A stretch of DNA of 64,000 nt from the NCBI GenBank assembly GCA_907165275.2, contig OU015665.1:9114001-9178000 (forward strand), in the 5' to 3' direction. Shown here piece by piece: positions 46,548 to 56,760 of this stretch. The translations under genes were made by a program, and so were the position numbers. The DNA comes from Zygaena filipendulae (lineage: Eukaryota > Arthropoda > Insecta > Lepidoptera > Zygaenidae). Numbering within the stretch: position 1 is the first letter of the stretch; each line of letters opens with the position of its first letter. Below the pieces are notes generated by a model that made no database searches, had not been told where the DNA came from, and saw nothing but the letters and a program-made list of their open reading frames with translations.

Positions 46548-48785
46548 GCCAAAACAGTCACAAATTTAATAACAGGGGAAGAAGATCTCCCGAATTTCAT
46601 AACTAAGGGCATCACGTATTTACTACCTAAAAGCTCCAATACATCTGATCCGTCACAATACAGACCTATTACATGTTTACCTACTTTATACAAACTTATT
46701 ACCTCTTGCATAACACAAAAAATTAACACACATCTGGAAACACACATGATTTTATCCGAAGAGCAAAAGGGATGCCGGCAGAATCATAAGGGATGCAAGG
46801 AACAATTAATTATTGACCAAACTGTGCTAAAACATGCACATAAACACAATCGAAATCTGCATGTGACATATATCGACTATAAAAAAGCTTTCGATAGTGT
46901 CCCTCATTCCTGGCTAGTTAGAATTTTGCAAATTTACAAGATCAATCCTACGATTATAACATTTTTGGGGGATGCCATGATGAAATGGAGAACGGTTTTG
47001 TCACTTTCGACCAAGACAACTAAGTTAAGCACAGATGAGATACGCATCCGCAATGGCATCTTCCAGGGTGACTCCTTGAGTCCTTTGTGGTTCTGTTTGG
47101 CTCTTAACCCTCTTTCTGCTCTTCTCAATAATACCAAGAGTGGTTACAAGCTCACCAAATCGACCGCCATTACTCATTTAATGTACGTCGATGATATTAA
47201 ACTATTTGCCAAATCAAATACTGACATGAAGAAAATTTTGGAATTAACAACTGATTTTAGTAAAGACATCCACATGAAATTCGGTTTAGATAAATGTAAG
47301 ACATTACATATTCAAAAAGGTAAAATATTGACTGGAGACTATAATTTCAACGAAGAAGTAAACATAAAAGCAATGAATAGTAGTGATACATATAAATATT
47401 TAGGGATAAAACAAAACAGATACATAAACCATACACAAATAAAGAAAGAATTAGCTGCAGAATACATCCGAAGAGTAGGTATAATTTGCAAGAAACATCT
47501 TAACTCTAAAAATCTCTTTAAAGCCCTTAATAGCTATGCAATACCTGTCTTAACGTATTCTTTTGGAGTAGTAAAATGGACCCAAACTGATATCACAAAT
47601 CTTCAAATTAAAACGAGAACAACATTAACAAAAAATAAATACTTACATCCAAAATCAGCAATCGAACGTATGACTATCAAAAGAAATCAGGGAGGGAGGG
47701 GCTTAATAGATTTAAAACAGTTATGGGAAAGTCAATTAAACAGTATTAGATATTTTTTTTATCAAAAGTCAGGAAGCCCAATACACGTAGCCACCGTAGA
47801 TACAGATGACAACTTCACCCCATTGAACCTCAAATGCACTGACAGACCGATTAATTCAGCTCGAGAAGTAAATAGTGACAGACTCGAATCTTGGCGCAAA
47901 AAACAGTTGCACGGGAGGCATATTCAGGATTTGGAGCAAGAACATGTAGATTTGGAAGCTTCCAATAAGTGGTTAAAAATAGGTTATTTGTTTCCGGAGA
48001 CTGAAGGATTTTTAATTGCTATCCAAGATCAGGTTATTAACACGAAAAACTATAGAAAACACATTATAAAAGACACACAGGATGATAGCTGCAGGAAATG
48101 TCATAAAAATTCTGAAACTATCCAACATATTATAAATGCTTGCCCATTACTCACACAAAACGACTACACGCATCGACATAACCAAATAGCCCACTACGTG
48201 CACCAAAAATTAGCAATAAATTGCCAGTTAATATCCCCAAAAGTGAATCCATATTATCAATACATACCCAAACCTGTGTTGGAAAGTACCGGTTACAAGC
48301 TATATTTTGATAGAGCCATTTTGACTGATAAAACTATACATTGCAACAGACCTGATATAACCCTTGTCAATAAATTAAATAAACACGCATATTTGATAGA
48401 CATCGCAGTTCCTAACACACATAACATTCAAAAAACAATCTCAGAAAAAATCCATAAATATTCAGAGCTCAAAGACGAATTACTGAGAATATGGAATCTA
48501 GAAAAGGTATTTGTTGTGCCGCTGGTGCTTTCTAGTACAGGTGTTATACCAAAACATTTACACCATAGCTTAAAACAATTAGATCTACCGGAAAACACAT
48601 ATATAACAATGCAAAAAGCAGCTATACTTAATACTTGCCGGATCGTTAGACGTTTTCTACAGGACGAACCTTTTTACCCTAGACAACATACCCTCTAATT
48701 AAATAGATCAGCTACTTGGCAGTGCCCGTACTGACTCTACAAGTTACCAGCATATGCTGTGAAAAAAATAAAAAATAAATAAATA

Positions 48786-48787
<2 letters not shown>
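46547..48787 (+). mobile_element. Dong-like LINE, 5'-truncated, in a (TAA)n target
   Basis: Starts abruptly at AGCCAAAACAGTC after (TAA)10 and has one ORF, a short 3' UTR (GCAGTGCCCGTACTGACTCT) and an A-rich end before the second TAA tract. It sits 957 bp downstream of receptor exon 3 and is sense to the gene. Sequence following the 3' tract (ACTTTATTGAACCATAG) looks like a reversed LINE tail, so the TAA target was probably the microsatellite tail of an older LINE. Confidence 0.85.
46548..48698 (+). CDS. Dong/R4-type LINE protein: reverse transcriptase plus restriction-like endonuclease (N-terminally truncated)
   Basis: About 716 codons without a stop, read from the element boundary; the open frame extends upstream to 46467 only through target DNA. 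RT landmarks: QYRPITCLPTLYKLI, TYIDYKKAFDSVPHSWL, NGIFQGDSLSPLWF, catalytic YVDD at 47184-47195, and KYLGIKQNRYI. The C-terminal half has a CRKCHKNSETIQHIINAC zinc knuckle (CxxC..HxxxxC) followed by the RPD...IDIAVP core of a PD-(D/E)xK restriction-like endonuclease. Together these define the R2/R4 group, and insertion in TAA repeats points to Dong (R4 clade). The N-terminal zinc finger/Myb DNA-binding part and the RT start are missing, which is normal for a 5'-truncated LINE insertion. Confidence 0.88.
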   Translation, partial: AKTVTNLITGEEDLPNFITKGITYLLPKSSNTSDPSQYRPITCLPTLYKLITSCITQKINTHLETHMILSEEQKGCRQNHKGCKEQLIIDQTVLKHAHKHNRNLHVTYIDYKKAFDSVPHSWLVRILQIYKINPTIITFLGDAMMKWRTVLSLSTKTTKLSTDEIRIRNGIFQGDSLSPLWFCLALNPLSALLNNTKSGYKLTKSTAITHLMYVDDIKLFAKSNTDMKKILELTTDFSKDIHMKFGLDKCKTLHIQKGKILTGDYNFNEEVNIKAMNSSDTYKYLGIKQNRYINHTQIKKELAAEYIRRVGIICKKHLNSKNLFKALNSYAIPVLTYSFGVVKWTQTDITNLQIKTRTTLTKNKYLHPKSAIERMTIKRNQGGRGLIDLKQLWESQLNSIRYFFYQKSGSPIHVATVDTDDNFTPLNLKCTDRPINSAREVNSDRLESWRKKQLHGRHIQDLEQEHVDLEASNKWLKIGYLFPETEGFLIAIQDQVINTKNYRKHIIKDTQDDSCRKCHKNSETIQHIINACPLLTQNDYTHRHNQIAHYVHQKLAINCQLISPKVNPYYQYIPKPVLESTGYKLYFDRAILTDKTIHCNRPDITLVNKLNKHAYLIDIAVPNTHNIQKTISEKIHKYSELKDELLRIWNLEKVFVVPLVLSSTGVIPKHLHHSLKQLDLPENTYITMQKAAILNTCRIVRRFLQDEPFYPRQHTL

Positions 48788-48820
<33 letters not shown>
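48788..48820 (+). repeat. (TAA)11, 3' flank of the Dong-type LINE
   Basis: Eleven TAA units, mirroring the 5' tract. See the element entry. Confidence 0.9.
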
Positions 48821-48821
<1 letters not shown>

Positions 48822-49030
48822 CTTTATTGAACCATAGAATTATGTACTAGTATATTTATTACTCTTGAGGTATTTATATAATATTAAAAATAAATAAAAA
48901 ATAAAAATAAACATTTATTGCCAAATAAATAAAAAATCATAGATGTAGGTACATATGTATACGTCATACAACTAAAAATACAAATAAGGAGAGAATCGCA
49001 CTCGCCCCAGCATAAAATTAATAAAAAATA
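48821..49030 (-). repeat. LINE 3'-tail remnants
   Basis: ACTTTATTGAACCATAGAAT, then ATAAAAATAAACATTTATTG, both of the reversed AATAAAGT tail form. No coding remains. Confidence 0.4.
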
Positions 49031-49360
49031 GTGTGGCAATAGGCAATAGGTAATAGGGGTGCATTCAGCGTGTACTGGGTGAACACTGAACGTCGTTCAC
49101 CCAGCGTACCTATTATGTCAAGTTCGTTTGATTTCCACAACTCGAGCGTAGGTAAAGCTTATTATAATTATGTCTAGATAAATAAATAAATTAATGGCAT
49201 CAAGTAGATCCTTGTGTTGTGAAGTGTTTATTGTTATTGCCACAGATAATGTAATACTATGTTATTGCCTATACAAAATTTTATATTATTATATACCTGA
49301 GTGTAAAATCGGTGGTAGTTTTCCTTTCAAATAAAATACAAACAAGCTATCATTAACATA

Positions 49361-49899
49361 CAGTGAAACCTGGTTAAGTGAGACATCAAGGGACCTGCAA
49401 TGTCGTTTCACTTATAGAGGTATTCCACTTACCCAGTGTCTCAGATATACAGGTATAAATAAATATCTGTCTCATTTACAGAGGGTTCCATTAATAGGGC
49501 ACATTAAATTCGGCACAAACTTCTTCGCGTGTCTTCCCACTTTCATAAACGGATATTAACTTCAGTTTTTCACGTAATGATAACGATTGTAGCTTTCGTT
49601 TTGACATTTTTCAAATAAACATCTGTATGATAGTAAAGCGAAACTAAAACTGAAGGTAATTGAAGCTCAAAATTTACTTACGTACTTGGAATTACGTGTG
49701 GAATTTGTGGGTAGAATAAGAATGAGTAAACAAACAATGTTATCTATGATGATAAATCGAAAGAACAAATCCCAGATATAGAGGTTTACCTCGTCCCACT
49801 AACAGAGGTAATTCAGTGCCAAAGTGTTGGAACCTCAGTATGAGTTCCAGTTATGGAGGTTTCTCACTTATCCAGGTCCCACTTAACCAAGTTTCACTG
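49361..49899 (-). mobile_element. Deleted pogo/Tigger-like DNA transposon
   Basis: 539 bp with 20-bp inverted ends CAGTGAAACCTGGTTAAGTG and CACTTAACCAAGTTTCACTG (one mismatch), flanked by TA on both sides (49359-49360, 49900-49901). These are the ends and target duplication of the pogo/Tc1-mariner superfamily. On the minus strand it keeps the start of a transposase gene (next entry), and the rest of the coding region is gone. Internal tandem-like sequences near both ends (GGTATTCCACTTACCCAG, GAGGTTTCTCACTTATCCAG) are diverged subterminal copies of the TIR. Confidence 0.85.
49491..49607 (-). pseudogene. Pogo-type transposase N-terminus (CENP-B-like HTH), truncated
   Basis: 38 codons from ATG at 49607 to TAA at 49491. 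It begins MSKRKLQSLSLREKLKLI and continues with YESGKTREEVCAEFNV, the opening helices of the CENP-B/Psq helix-turn-helix that binds pogo-family TIRs. It stops inside the domain, and no DDE catalytic domain is present. Therefore inactive. Confidence 0.75.
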
Positions 49900-50264
49900 T
49901 ATTAACATTTTCATCAGTCTAGTCACTCAGATTATTTTGTAATTACTCATAATCGACGCCTCCGAGCCATAAACCGTTAATGGCAAAATCCAAATTTATA
50001 ATATCGTAAAATCGGTGGTAGTTTTCCTTTCAAATAAATTACAAACAAGCTATCATTAACATATGAACATTTTCATCAGTCTGGTCACTTAGATTATTTT
50101 GTAATTACTCATAATCGACGCCTCCGAGCCATAAACCGTTAATGGCAAAATCCAAATTTATGATCTTAATCTGTGAAAAATCTATCAATTTAAGAAAATA
50201 CAGTAAATACAGTATTAAAATAGGTAATAATAATAATCTACTTCACAACACACAGGTCTACACT

Positions 50265-50939
50265 AGGGTTGCCACCCGTACTTTATATAGTATCGTACTA
50301 TATTTCAGTCAATGGGGATGTGGACTACTTTTGAAAATAAAACTTCTAATTAGTCCGTCAGTCAGAAAATAAAAAAACAATAGACACGTATATTTTGCTT
50401 TTTTTAAATAAATTAAAATATACAGAGATAAAGCGCATTAAAGTTTAGGGTGAGGGGGTCGTGACGTCACTAACCGCTAAAACCGCCATACAAACTGTCA
50501 GAATAATGACGCCACGCGAAAATTCAACTCAATATATCGCCGTTATTTTTTGATTACGTAAAAAAAGAAAAAATACGTGTCCAATAATTTTTAATAATCT
50601 ACAAGACGGACTAAAAAATAAAAAATAGTCAACATGCCCATTATACTATAAATTATAGAAAAGTAATATAGCACGAAAAATACTATATTTTTATCCCTAA
50701 TTTAACTTTCGCCCTTTTTTATATTAACTGTGACTGGTCTGAAACGCATCCACAGCGCAGCACGGGAAATTTCAGATCGAAACACATACGCGGCAACAAA
50801 ACGTCAACTGTCAAACTAGCAATAATTTGTAAATGAATGCTGCCCGATACATAATGATTGAAAATAAATATGTGCTATTTTTTTTCCCTGCATTTCCCAA
50901 AAGTACTATATTTTTGCATCATTTTTTGGAAAAATACTA
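50265..50939 (+). mobile_element. M1 MITE interrupted by M2
   Basis: Starts AGGGTTGCCACCCGTACTTT, is split at 50313 by a complete M2 element, and resumes TTATACTATAAATTATAGAA at 50641. The right TIR is lost: the sequence changes to a tRNA-like SINE after GGAAAAATACTA near 50939. Confidence 0.8.
50313..50640 (+). mobile_element. M2 MITE nested in M1
   Basis: 328 bp with ends TGGGGATGTGGACTA and TAGTCAACATGCCCA. Compared with the uninterrupted M1 at 43369-43395 (CAGTCAATTGTACTATA), the junctions give either no duplication or AT, depending on where the element is taken to end. It contains CGTGACGTCACT. Confidence 0.82.
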
Positions 50940-51018
50940 CCCCACCGGGAATCGAACACTCTTGATTAGCGGGTAGGCAGGCTTGGTGACCTACTGCGCC
51001 AATCAGTCTGCCTGTCTG
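50938..51018 (-). repeat. tRNA-derived SINE remnant
   Basis: On the minus strand, A box TGGCGCAGTAGG (50990-51001) and B box GTTCGATTCCCGG (50945-50957), about 40 bp apart, with a GGCAGACTGATTGGCGC lead-in typical of lepidopteran tRNA-like SINE heads. There is no complete cloverleaf. Confidence 0.55.
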
Positions 51019-51049
51019 ATTTTAATGCGGTTTTTACCAACAGATAGAG

Positions 51050-51142
51050 TGATTCAGTAGGTGGGTTTATGAGTATAATTTATCCCGGAATTCCCGCAGG
51101 AACTCTGAAATTTCCGCGGGTGAAACCGCGAGGGACAGCTAG
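51050..51142 (+). mobile_element. Helitron-like 3' end
   Basis: GATTCAGTAGGTGGGTTTAT, TTATCCCGGAATTCCCGCAG, hairpin CCGCGGGTGAAACCGCG, ending GGGACAGCTAG|T. Confidence 0.6.
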
Positions 51143-52617
51143 TCACTTAGACACATTGGGACATACAAGTCTGATAATTCCATAATTCCTCAAGTGTTTT
51201 CTTGAATGGTCGTTCGTCGATAGATTATGGGTACTTATTGGAAGACGTAGATATTATTTTGATACTTACGTAGGCACTTTTATAAGTTAGTGGTGGTTCT
51301 TTCTATTTTGTCAATCAAACGTATTGATTGCAATTTGCACCTTGTACCTATAGATAGAGAATAACGTTCTTTGAATACATTCTTATTTAAAGTAACAGTA
51401 ATCAATTTATTTCGCAGTATCTAGGTAAGTAATTATAAATACAAAAATTCAAATGATCTTTAAATTAATTTATATTATGCCTTTCTTATGAATATTACAC
51501 ATATTATTTTTATTTATAATGTTATTTCCTATTTTGAATTCTTTATTAGCTCGATTTGTAATACCCACGTTGACTCAACACAAATTCAAAACAATAAAAA
51601 CAATGTGGTACTTGCATGAAATTTATATTAAGAAATTTGGTCACTATTAAAAAAAAAAGAGTCCAAGAAAAGCATACCATTGGCATATCATTGGCTAATA
51701 GTGTAATCTTGTAACGTAAATCTATTATATGTTCTTGTAGCTGTTGTTGTCCTGAATAAACGAAAATAAATAAAAAATAAATACCTACTCGTAAAAGATT
51801 AATTAAAAAATTATCAATATTTCCCAAAATATTTAATTTTTAGTTCTGTGAAACAGAACGTTGCAACGAAACACCAATCACAGTCACGACCAGCATAATT
51901 ATTATGTCACTTTTAAAAAAAATTGCACTCTTTTCAGGGAAGGAAAAAGAAACTATGTGCATACAACCAACACATATTTTACTTTTCTGAAGTTTTTTAC
52001 ATTAAAATGCATTGGTAAGATGTATGTATTTCGATTCTTTACTAGAACTTTAGAAGTAACTCGACAAAGTTGAACCTTAATTTCGCTTTTGAATATTGAG
52101 GTTACTTATCTGTCAGTGTCACATGACCCTGTCAACAACACAGTGACATCTCTATCATAACGTAAATTAAGAAAAAGAATTTCGTAATTTCGATCGTATT
52201 TTCGATCTAGTGACGTCATTCTGCGTTGTGGCGGTAACTGCAGGTACGGTAAAAAGTGTTAGGAACTTTGAAACGTTCTATTTAAGTAGGTGTCTATTGT
52301 ATGCATTTTTTTTTTCTGTAGTTCATATATCTTTAAAAAATCATGCAAGGTCCCCATTTAAGTACCTTATACATAATAAATGATTATAAATAAAACCTTC
52401 CTCGAAGAAATAGCTGAGAAGTTGACATTCTGTCTTGTCTCCAAACTGTTAAAACATCTTATAAATAACATAAGCAGATATTTTAGCGTGTTATAAATGT
52501 TGATATTTACTCGCCACAAAGGCAATTAGATACTCCACGTATCTTGACTTTTGCCATTACGACTTAGGTACAACATAGGATGTTGTGAAGTTTTATTATT
52601 GTTATTAAACAATGTTT

Positions 52618-52815
52618 TCAACCGACTTTAAAAAGGAGGAGGTTATCAATTCGGATTTTCATTTTTTTTTTTATGTATTTCGAGACGATTATAGGGACGG
52701 ATTTGCTAAATATTTTTTTTCTTTGAAATGGTCCCATTCAAATTTCATCATATAATATGTAGACCTAATGAATGATGATTTCATAGTTTCGGAAACAGAC
52801 AACGGAACTCTTGTA
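52618..52815 (+). repeat. AACCGACTT-type dispersed repeat
   Basis: CAACCGACTTTAAAAAGGAG start, AAATGGTCCCATTCAAATTT middle, matching 8970-9195. Its right side is TTGTAGTCGGCTATTT. Confidence 0.5.
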
Positions 52816-53337
52816 GTCGGCTATTTAATTTTTTTTTTTTTTTAAATTTTGCTTAGGTGTTACTTCCTTTTGGGTATTTGAGTTTTGTTGTTGGTTACGA
52901 TAATTATCATATAATTAAATTAATAATGAATAATTGAATAAATTAATAATTCGCCAGGAATCGAATTCGGATTTGGAGCGTGACATACAGAATCCCCACA
53001 ACCGATATTACTAGCATTATGATTAAATCATACCTACGAAATTAAATTACGTCCTATATACTGTGCCTACACAAGATTAAAGAAAACGTGACCCTTGTGA
53101 TCCTGCGTCACGGAGTTGTGACATGCGACGGATCAAACCACAAGTGAAATTACATAGTCTAACTATATCTATTAATAATATCAAGAAAAAGATTTGTTTT
53201 TCTGTAGGTATATTTGTTTGTAATGGATAAACTTAAAATCTACCTATACCTACCAGTTTTAAAATTTCGTTATATTGTTGAATAAATACATTAAAAAAAA
53301 TTTAAAAATATAGGAATCTACCGTACCTAGGTACTCA

Positions 53338-53404
53338 TCATCGTCCCACAATTTCCGCAAGAACTCCGTAACTAACGTGGGTAAAATCGCGGGCAACAGC
53401 TAGT
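53338..53404 (+). mobile_element. Helitron-like 3' end, truncated
   Basis: TTTCCGCAAGAACTCCGTAA, then GTGGGTAAAATCGCGGGCAA and CAGCTAG|T. Confidence 0.5.
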
Positions 53405-53629
53405 TAGTGGCTAGTTAACTAGCTATTTCGTAACAAACAAATAAACTCACATTCGCGGTTATAATAGTAAGGGTAAAACTAGTGTAGGTATCTATGCATT
53501 TTTAGTTATTTACTATCATAACTGCGCTTTGATACCACCATGTCTTAAACTTACCATTGAAATTTAGTCCATAGTAATTTCTAATTTACCTACATATTTT
53601 GATGTAAGGTTAAATAACAATATTGATGA

Positions 53630-53836
53630 CTAGCTGTTCCCCGCGTTAATTTTGGAAATTCCGCGGGAATTCCGGGATAAAAAGTAGGTGTAAGCCTATG
53701 TGTAAGCTATATGTATTATTGTTTAAAAAATAAAAAAATATTATTAAAATCTATTCAGTAGTTTTTACGTGAAAGAGTTACAAACGTTTATCCATACATC
53801 CACAGGTACATACAAACTTTCGCGTTTATATTATGA
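53630..53836 (-). mobile_element. Helitron-like element
   Basis: CTAGCTGTTCCCCGCG at 53630, CGGGAATTCCGGGATAAAAA, GTGAAAGAGTTACAAACG, and a tip CGCGTTTATATTATGA that has lost the GTAGGA end. Confidence 0.65.
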
Positions 53837-54109
53837 TTTAATAAGTATAACAATACAAAAGTTTGGGATAAAATTATGCCCTAATATCTAATGTAGCTAG
53901 ATCATTTGAAGCAATTCTGAGAGCGTATGAGGTGTAAGATAACAATGATATATGAGAGGAATGGAATACACTTGATTGAATTGAAATTGTTATCTTAAGT
54001 TTTGATTGAACTCCCAATGTTAATTACTTGGAATTTATTATTATTTACTTGGAATTATAATTGGAATTGGATTGTTTTTAATAATGTGCGAATATGTATA
54101 TAAGTCATA

Positions 54110-54275
54110 CCTGTATCCCGCGGTAATTTCGGAGTTCACGCGGGAATACCGGGTTATAATATAGCCTATGTTACTCAGGGATAATGTAGCATTCTAATGG
54201 TGAAAGAATTTTTGAAATCGGTCAAGTAGTCTTAACAAACAAATAAACAAACAAACAAACATACAAAAAATCTTA
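54110..54275 (-). mobile_element. Helitron-like element, 5'-truncated
   Basis: CTGTATCCCGCGGTAATTTC, then ATACCGGGTTATAATATAGC and the variant AGCATTCTAATGGTGAAAGA shared with 60813 and 63253. Confidence 0.6.
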
Positions 54276-54741
54276 AAAAATAAATAAAGGTATATTAAAG
54301 TATTAAATAAGTGTAATTAGAAAAAACAGCAGGTACTTAACTACTCTAAAAATAATTTCATAATTAAATCCTTTATTATATAGAATGTCTTTGATTAAAC
54401 CTATATACCTAGACACTTTTGATGTGTGTACCTACCTATATTATACCTATGTAAGAATAACGACGGATATGTCGGTGCGCGGAAAAACCTAAAAAGGTTT
54501 ATGTAGCACTGTCAAGTTGTTACAATGTTTGTAAATTGGTAAATAAATAAATAAATAATTTAATATGTAGATTATAGAAAGGAACAGTATTAGTAGATAA
54601 CCGCAGATAGTTGTCTGAATTATAATAATAGCTAACTGATGATGATAACATAACATAATGCAACTGAAGGCAGAGGCATGACCGAGACTATTAGCTGAGC
54701 GACAGCGACACATCTAGAACGAACTAGAAACTATTACAATT

Positions 54742-55160
54742 AATTGCACCAACATAGTTAGAAGTTGTACAGCATACCAGATATCCGTAGGGAACACGGA
54801 GCAGTGCCTGGGACTTGCGACCCAGGTGTAGGTTTAATGGGGCCCCTTTACAATGCATGAACGCTCACCTCCACTGCCCGTGCTCCCGACTTAAGCAAAC
54901 CTCTGGAAATAATTAGATGACACAGCACACGTAATCACTATAGCCACTCTAGATTGACACGACACTGATACGACACTATAACTGCACTGAACCAAACACA
55001 AAGTAACAATGAACCGTCGCTTACGCATACCCGCATTTTATATCAACTTCTAATAAAGACGAGTCGGCCACTGGAGTGGAGCGGGGGAACGGACTTACCT
55101 ACTACAACCGTTATGCGGGATGCAACAGTTATTTTCAATGAAACTACCCTCTCGCTGACA
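54742..55160 (+). repeat. About 400-bp dispersed repeat, copy 2 (intron 3)
   Basis: See 42706-43108. The two copies lie 12 kb apart in the same orientation and differ by scattered substitutions and short indels (for example an extra CTCTAGATTGACACGACACTG-like duplication around 54955-54975). Confidence 0.65.
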
Positions 55161-55410
55161 AATACATAAACGTCGTAAGGTAGGTAATCGAAAAAATTTG
55201 GTGTTGTTTTGGCAAACGCCTATAGGTATAGGTTAGTACCTCGCAAATATCTGACTTTCATCTGACTTTTTCCCACGATAGAAACAGCTACTAAAAACTT
55301 GGTTATGATAAAAAGGCCCCGGCCTCAACCATTTTTAATCTTAATACGACATTAATCGCTCGATTACCTCCCTCAGTGGTAAGCATTTAACCACCATCAC
55401 TTTAACACTT

Positions 55411-55460
55411 ACTAGCTTTTCCCAGTGGTTTCACCCTCGTGAATTTCGGGACTTCCTCAG
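55411..55460 (-). mobile_element. Helitron-like terminus fragment
   Basis: CTAGCTTTTCCCAGTGGTTT, then CCCTCGTGAATTTCGGGAC, subfamily B style. The body is missing. Confidence 0.45.
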
Positions 55461-55904
55461 GAACTCGTATCCTTAGACACTCAGATGTAGGTACTGCAGC
55501 TTTCTACCTTTCTGGTACACTTCAGAATATTCCGGATCAATTTTAAAAATTCCAGAATACCTACTTCCGAACATCCATTCCGGAAGTCCATGGGTGGTGG
55601 TATCCCTTCCATCACTTTAGCTCTAAAATTAACCATCGTGGTATTTCAAAAAACATAGAATATTCAGAAACATTCTCGAACGTTCTAGCTAGTCATTTTA
55701 TATAAGAAGTTCATTGGTGCGATATCCCCCTTTTCAACCGTATCTCCAAAACCAACCCTTTATATCTGCAAAGCGAAAACATCTCCAGGGAGGGGGGAGG
55801 AGGGCTACTATACCACTATTCCCTTGATCATACCGAGACTGTTTCTGAGTTTTAGCGGCCCGCACATTGCTTTGCCGCATTTCTTTTAGTATATACTGTA
55901 TATG

Positions 55905-56120
55905 GATATTTATTTTATTTATTTATTTATTTATTTAGAACACAAAACAGATTACAGTCTTAACGAACATAAAACAGATGTGTTAATAAAACAGAAGTCC
56001 GACTACAATCTTTTTACTTGTGTCCCTAGCATGCTTAAAATTAAAACCGCTAATTACAACAGGTAAATTAATTGTTAATTAAAAATTAATTAAAATACTG
56101 AATATCAAAAACTAACCAAA
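55905..56120 (-). repeat. LINE 3' tail
   Basis: (TTTA)n at 55912-55936, then GAACACAAAACAGATTACAG. Looks like a reversed LINE 3' end. No ORF. Confidence 0.45.
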
Positions 56121-56497
56121 ATACAGTGATGAAATTACATAAAAAAAGAATGTAATTTGTGGATATTGGTTACAACCTTACATCAACATTTTGTCCATCG
56201 TATTTTCAACTACATAATTATGTGCAAAGTTTTCAAGGTCGATTTTTCAATAGACGAGATTTCAGTTTTAAATTAAGACTTCAAGGAATACCTATATCTG
56301 GACAAGAAAAGCATAAGGTCGGATCTCTACATCCGGCCAAAACTACTTTTTAACACTAAAAAACTTAAAAAGTAGTCTTTAAAAAGTAGTCATTAACATT
56401 AAAACTACTTTTAAACAAACTACTTTTTAACACTAAAATACTAAATATTTTAGTTGGTCGGATGTTCAGATTCGACCACATGCTTTCATGTCCAGCG

Positions 56498-56659
56498 GGG
56501 CTAAGATGCGCAACACGATAAAATTTTATCGAGCCATTTTATCTATTATTATATTATTTTTTATTTTATTATTTTTATTTTATCGATTCTCGTCGACAAA
56601 ACGATACAATATCGATAAAATGGCTCGATAAAATTGTATCGTCTTGCGCATCTTAGCCC
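56498..56659. mobile_element. 162-bp MITE 101 bp before exon 4
   Basis: Nearly perfect inverted ends: GGGCTAAGATGCGCAA.ACGATAAAATT.TATCGAGCC reads the same from both sides. The core is (TTATT)-rich plus the sequence ACGATACAATATCGATAAAA. A half copy lies at 30681-30790. Confidence 0.75.
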
Positions 56660-56760
56660 TCAGATATGTAGTAGTGGGGCCTCTGACTCTTTGGATGAAT
56701 ATACTTACAAAAAAAATATTATTTACACTGTTTATTATTACTTTTATTGCCTATTTACAG

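Larger units (their letters stand above)
49305..50161 (+). repeat. Tandem duplication, about 155-bp unit, one unit interrupted
   Basis: Unit 1 is 49305-49360 plus 49902-50000 and unit 2 is 50007-50161. Both run AAATCGGTGGTAGTTTTCC...CATTAACATA...TTTTCATCAGTCT...GACGCCTCCGAGCCATAAAC, with only a few differences. Unit 1 is split by a transposon (49361-49899) and unit 2 shows the empty site. Confidence 0.85.
45591..56760. other. Intron 3 (overview)
   Basis: No host exon found besides the flanking ones. Beyond the listed elements, 46010-46460, 51150-52560, 52820-53330, 54290-54730 and 55170-55900 have nothing recognisable. 46330-46747 holds minus-strand coding sense only by chance. 56330-56470 is a local imperfect repeat of AAACTACTTTTTAACACTAA bounded by inverted CATCCGGCCAAAAC and TTTTAGTTGGTCGGATG. 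Confidence 0.6.

Noticed and set aside
46340..46747. 135-codon minus-strand ORF with poly-Leu
   Set aside because: Leu run comes from the (TAA)n tract; the rest is antisense to the Dong-type LINE.
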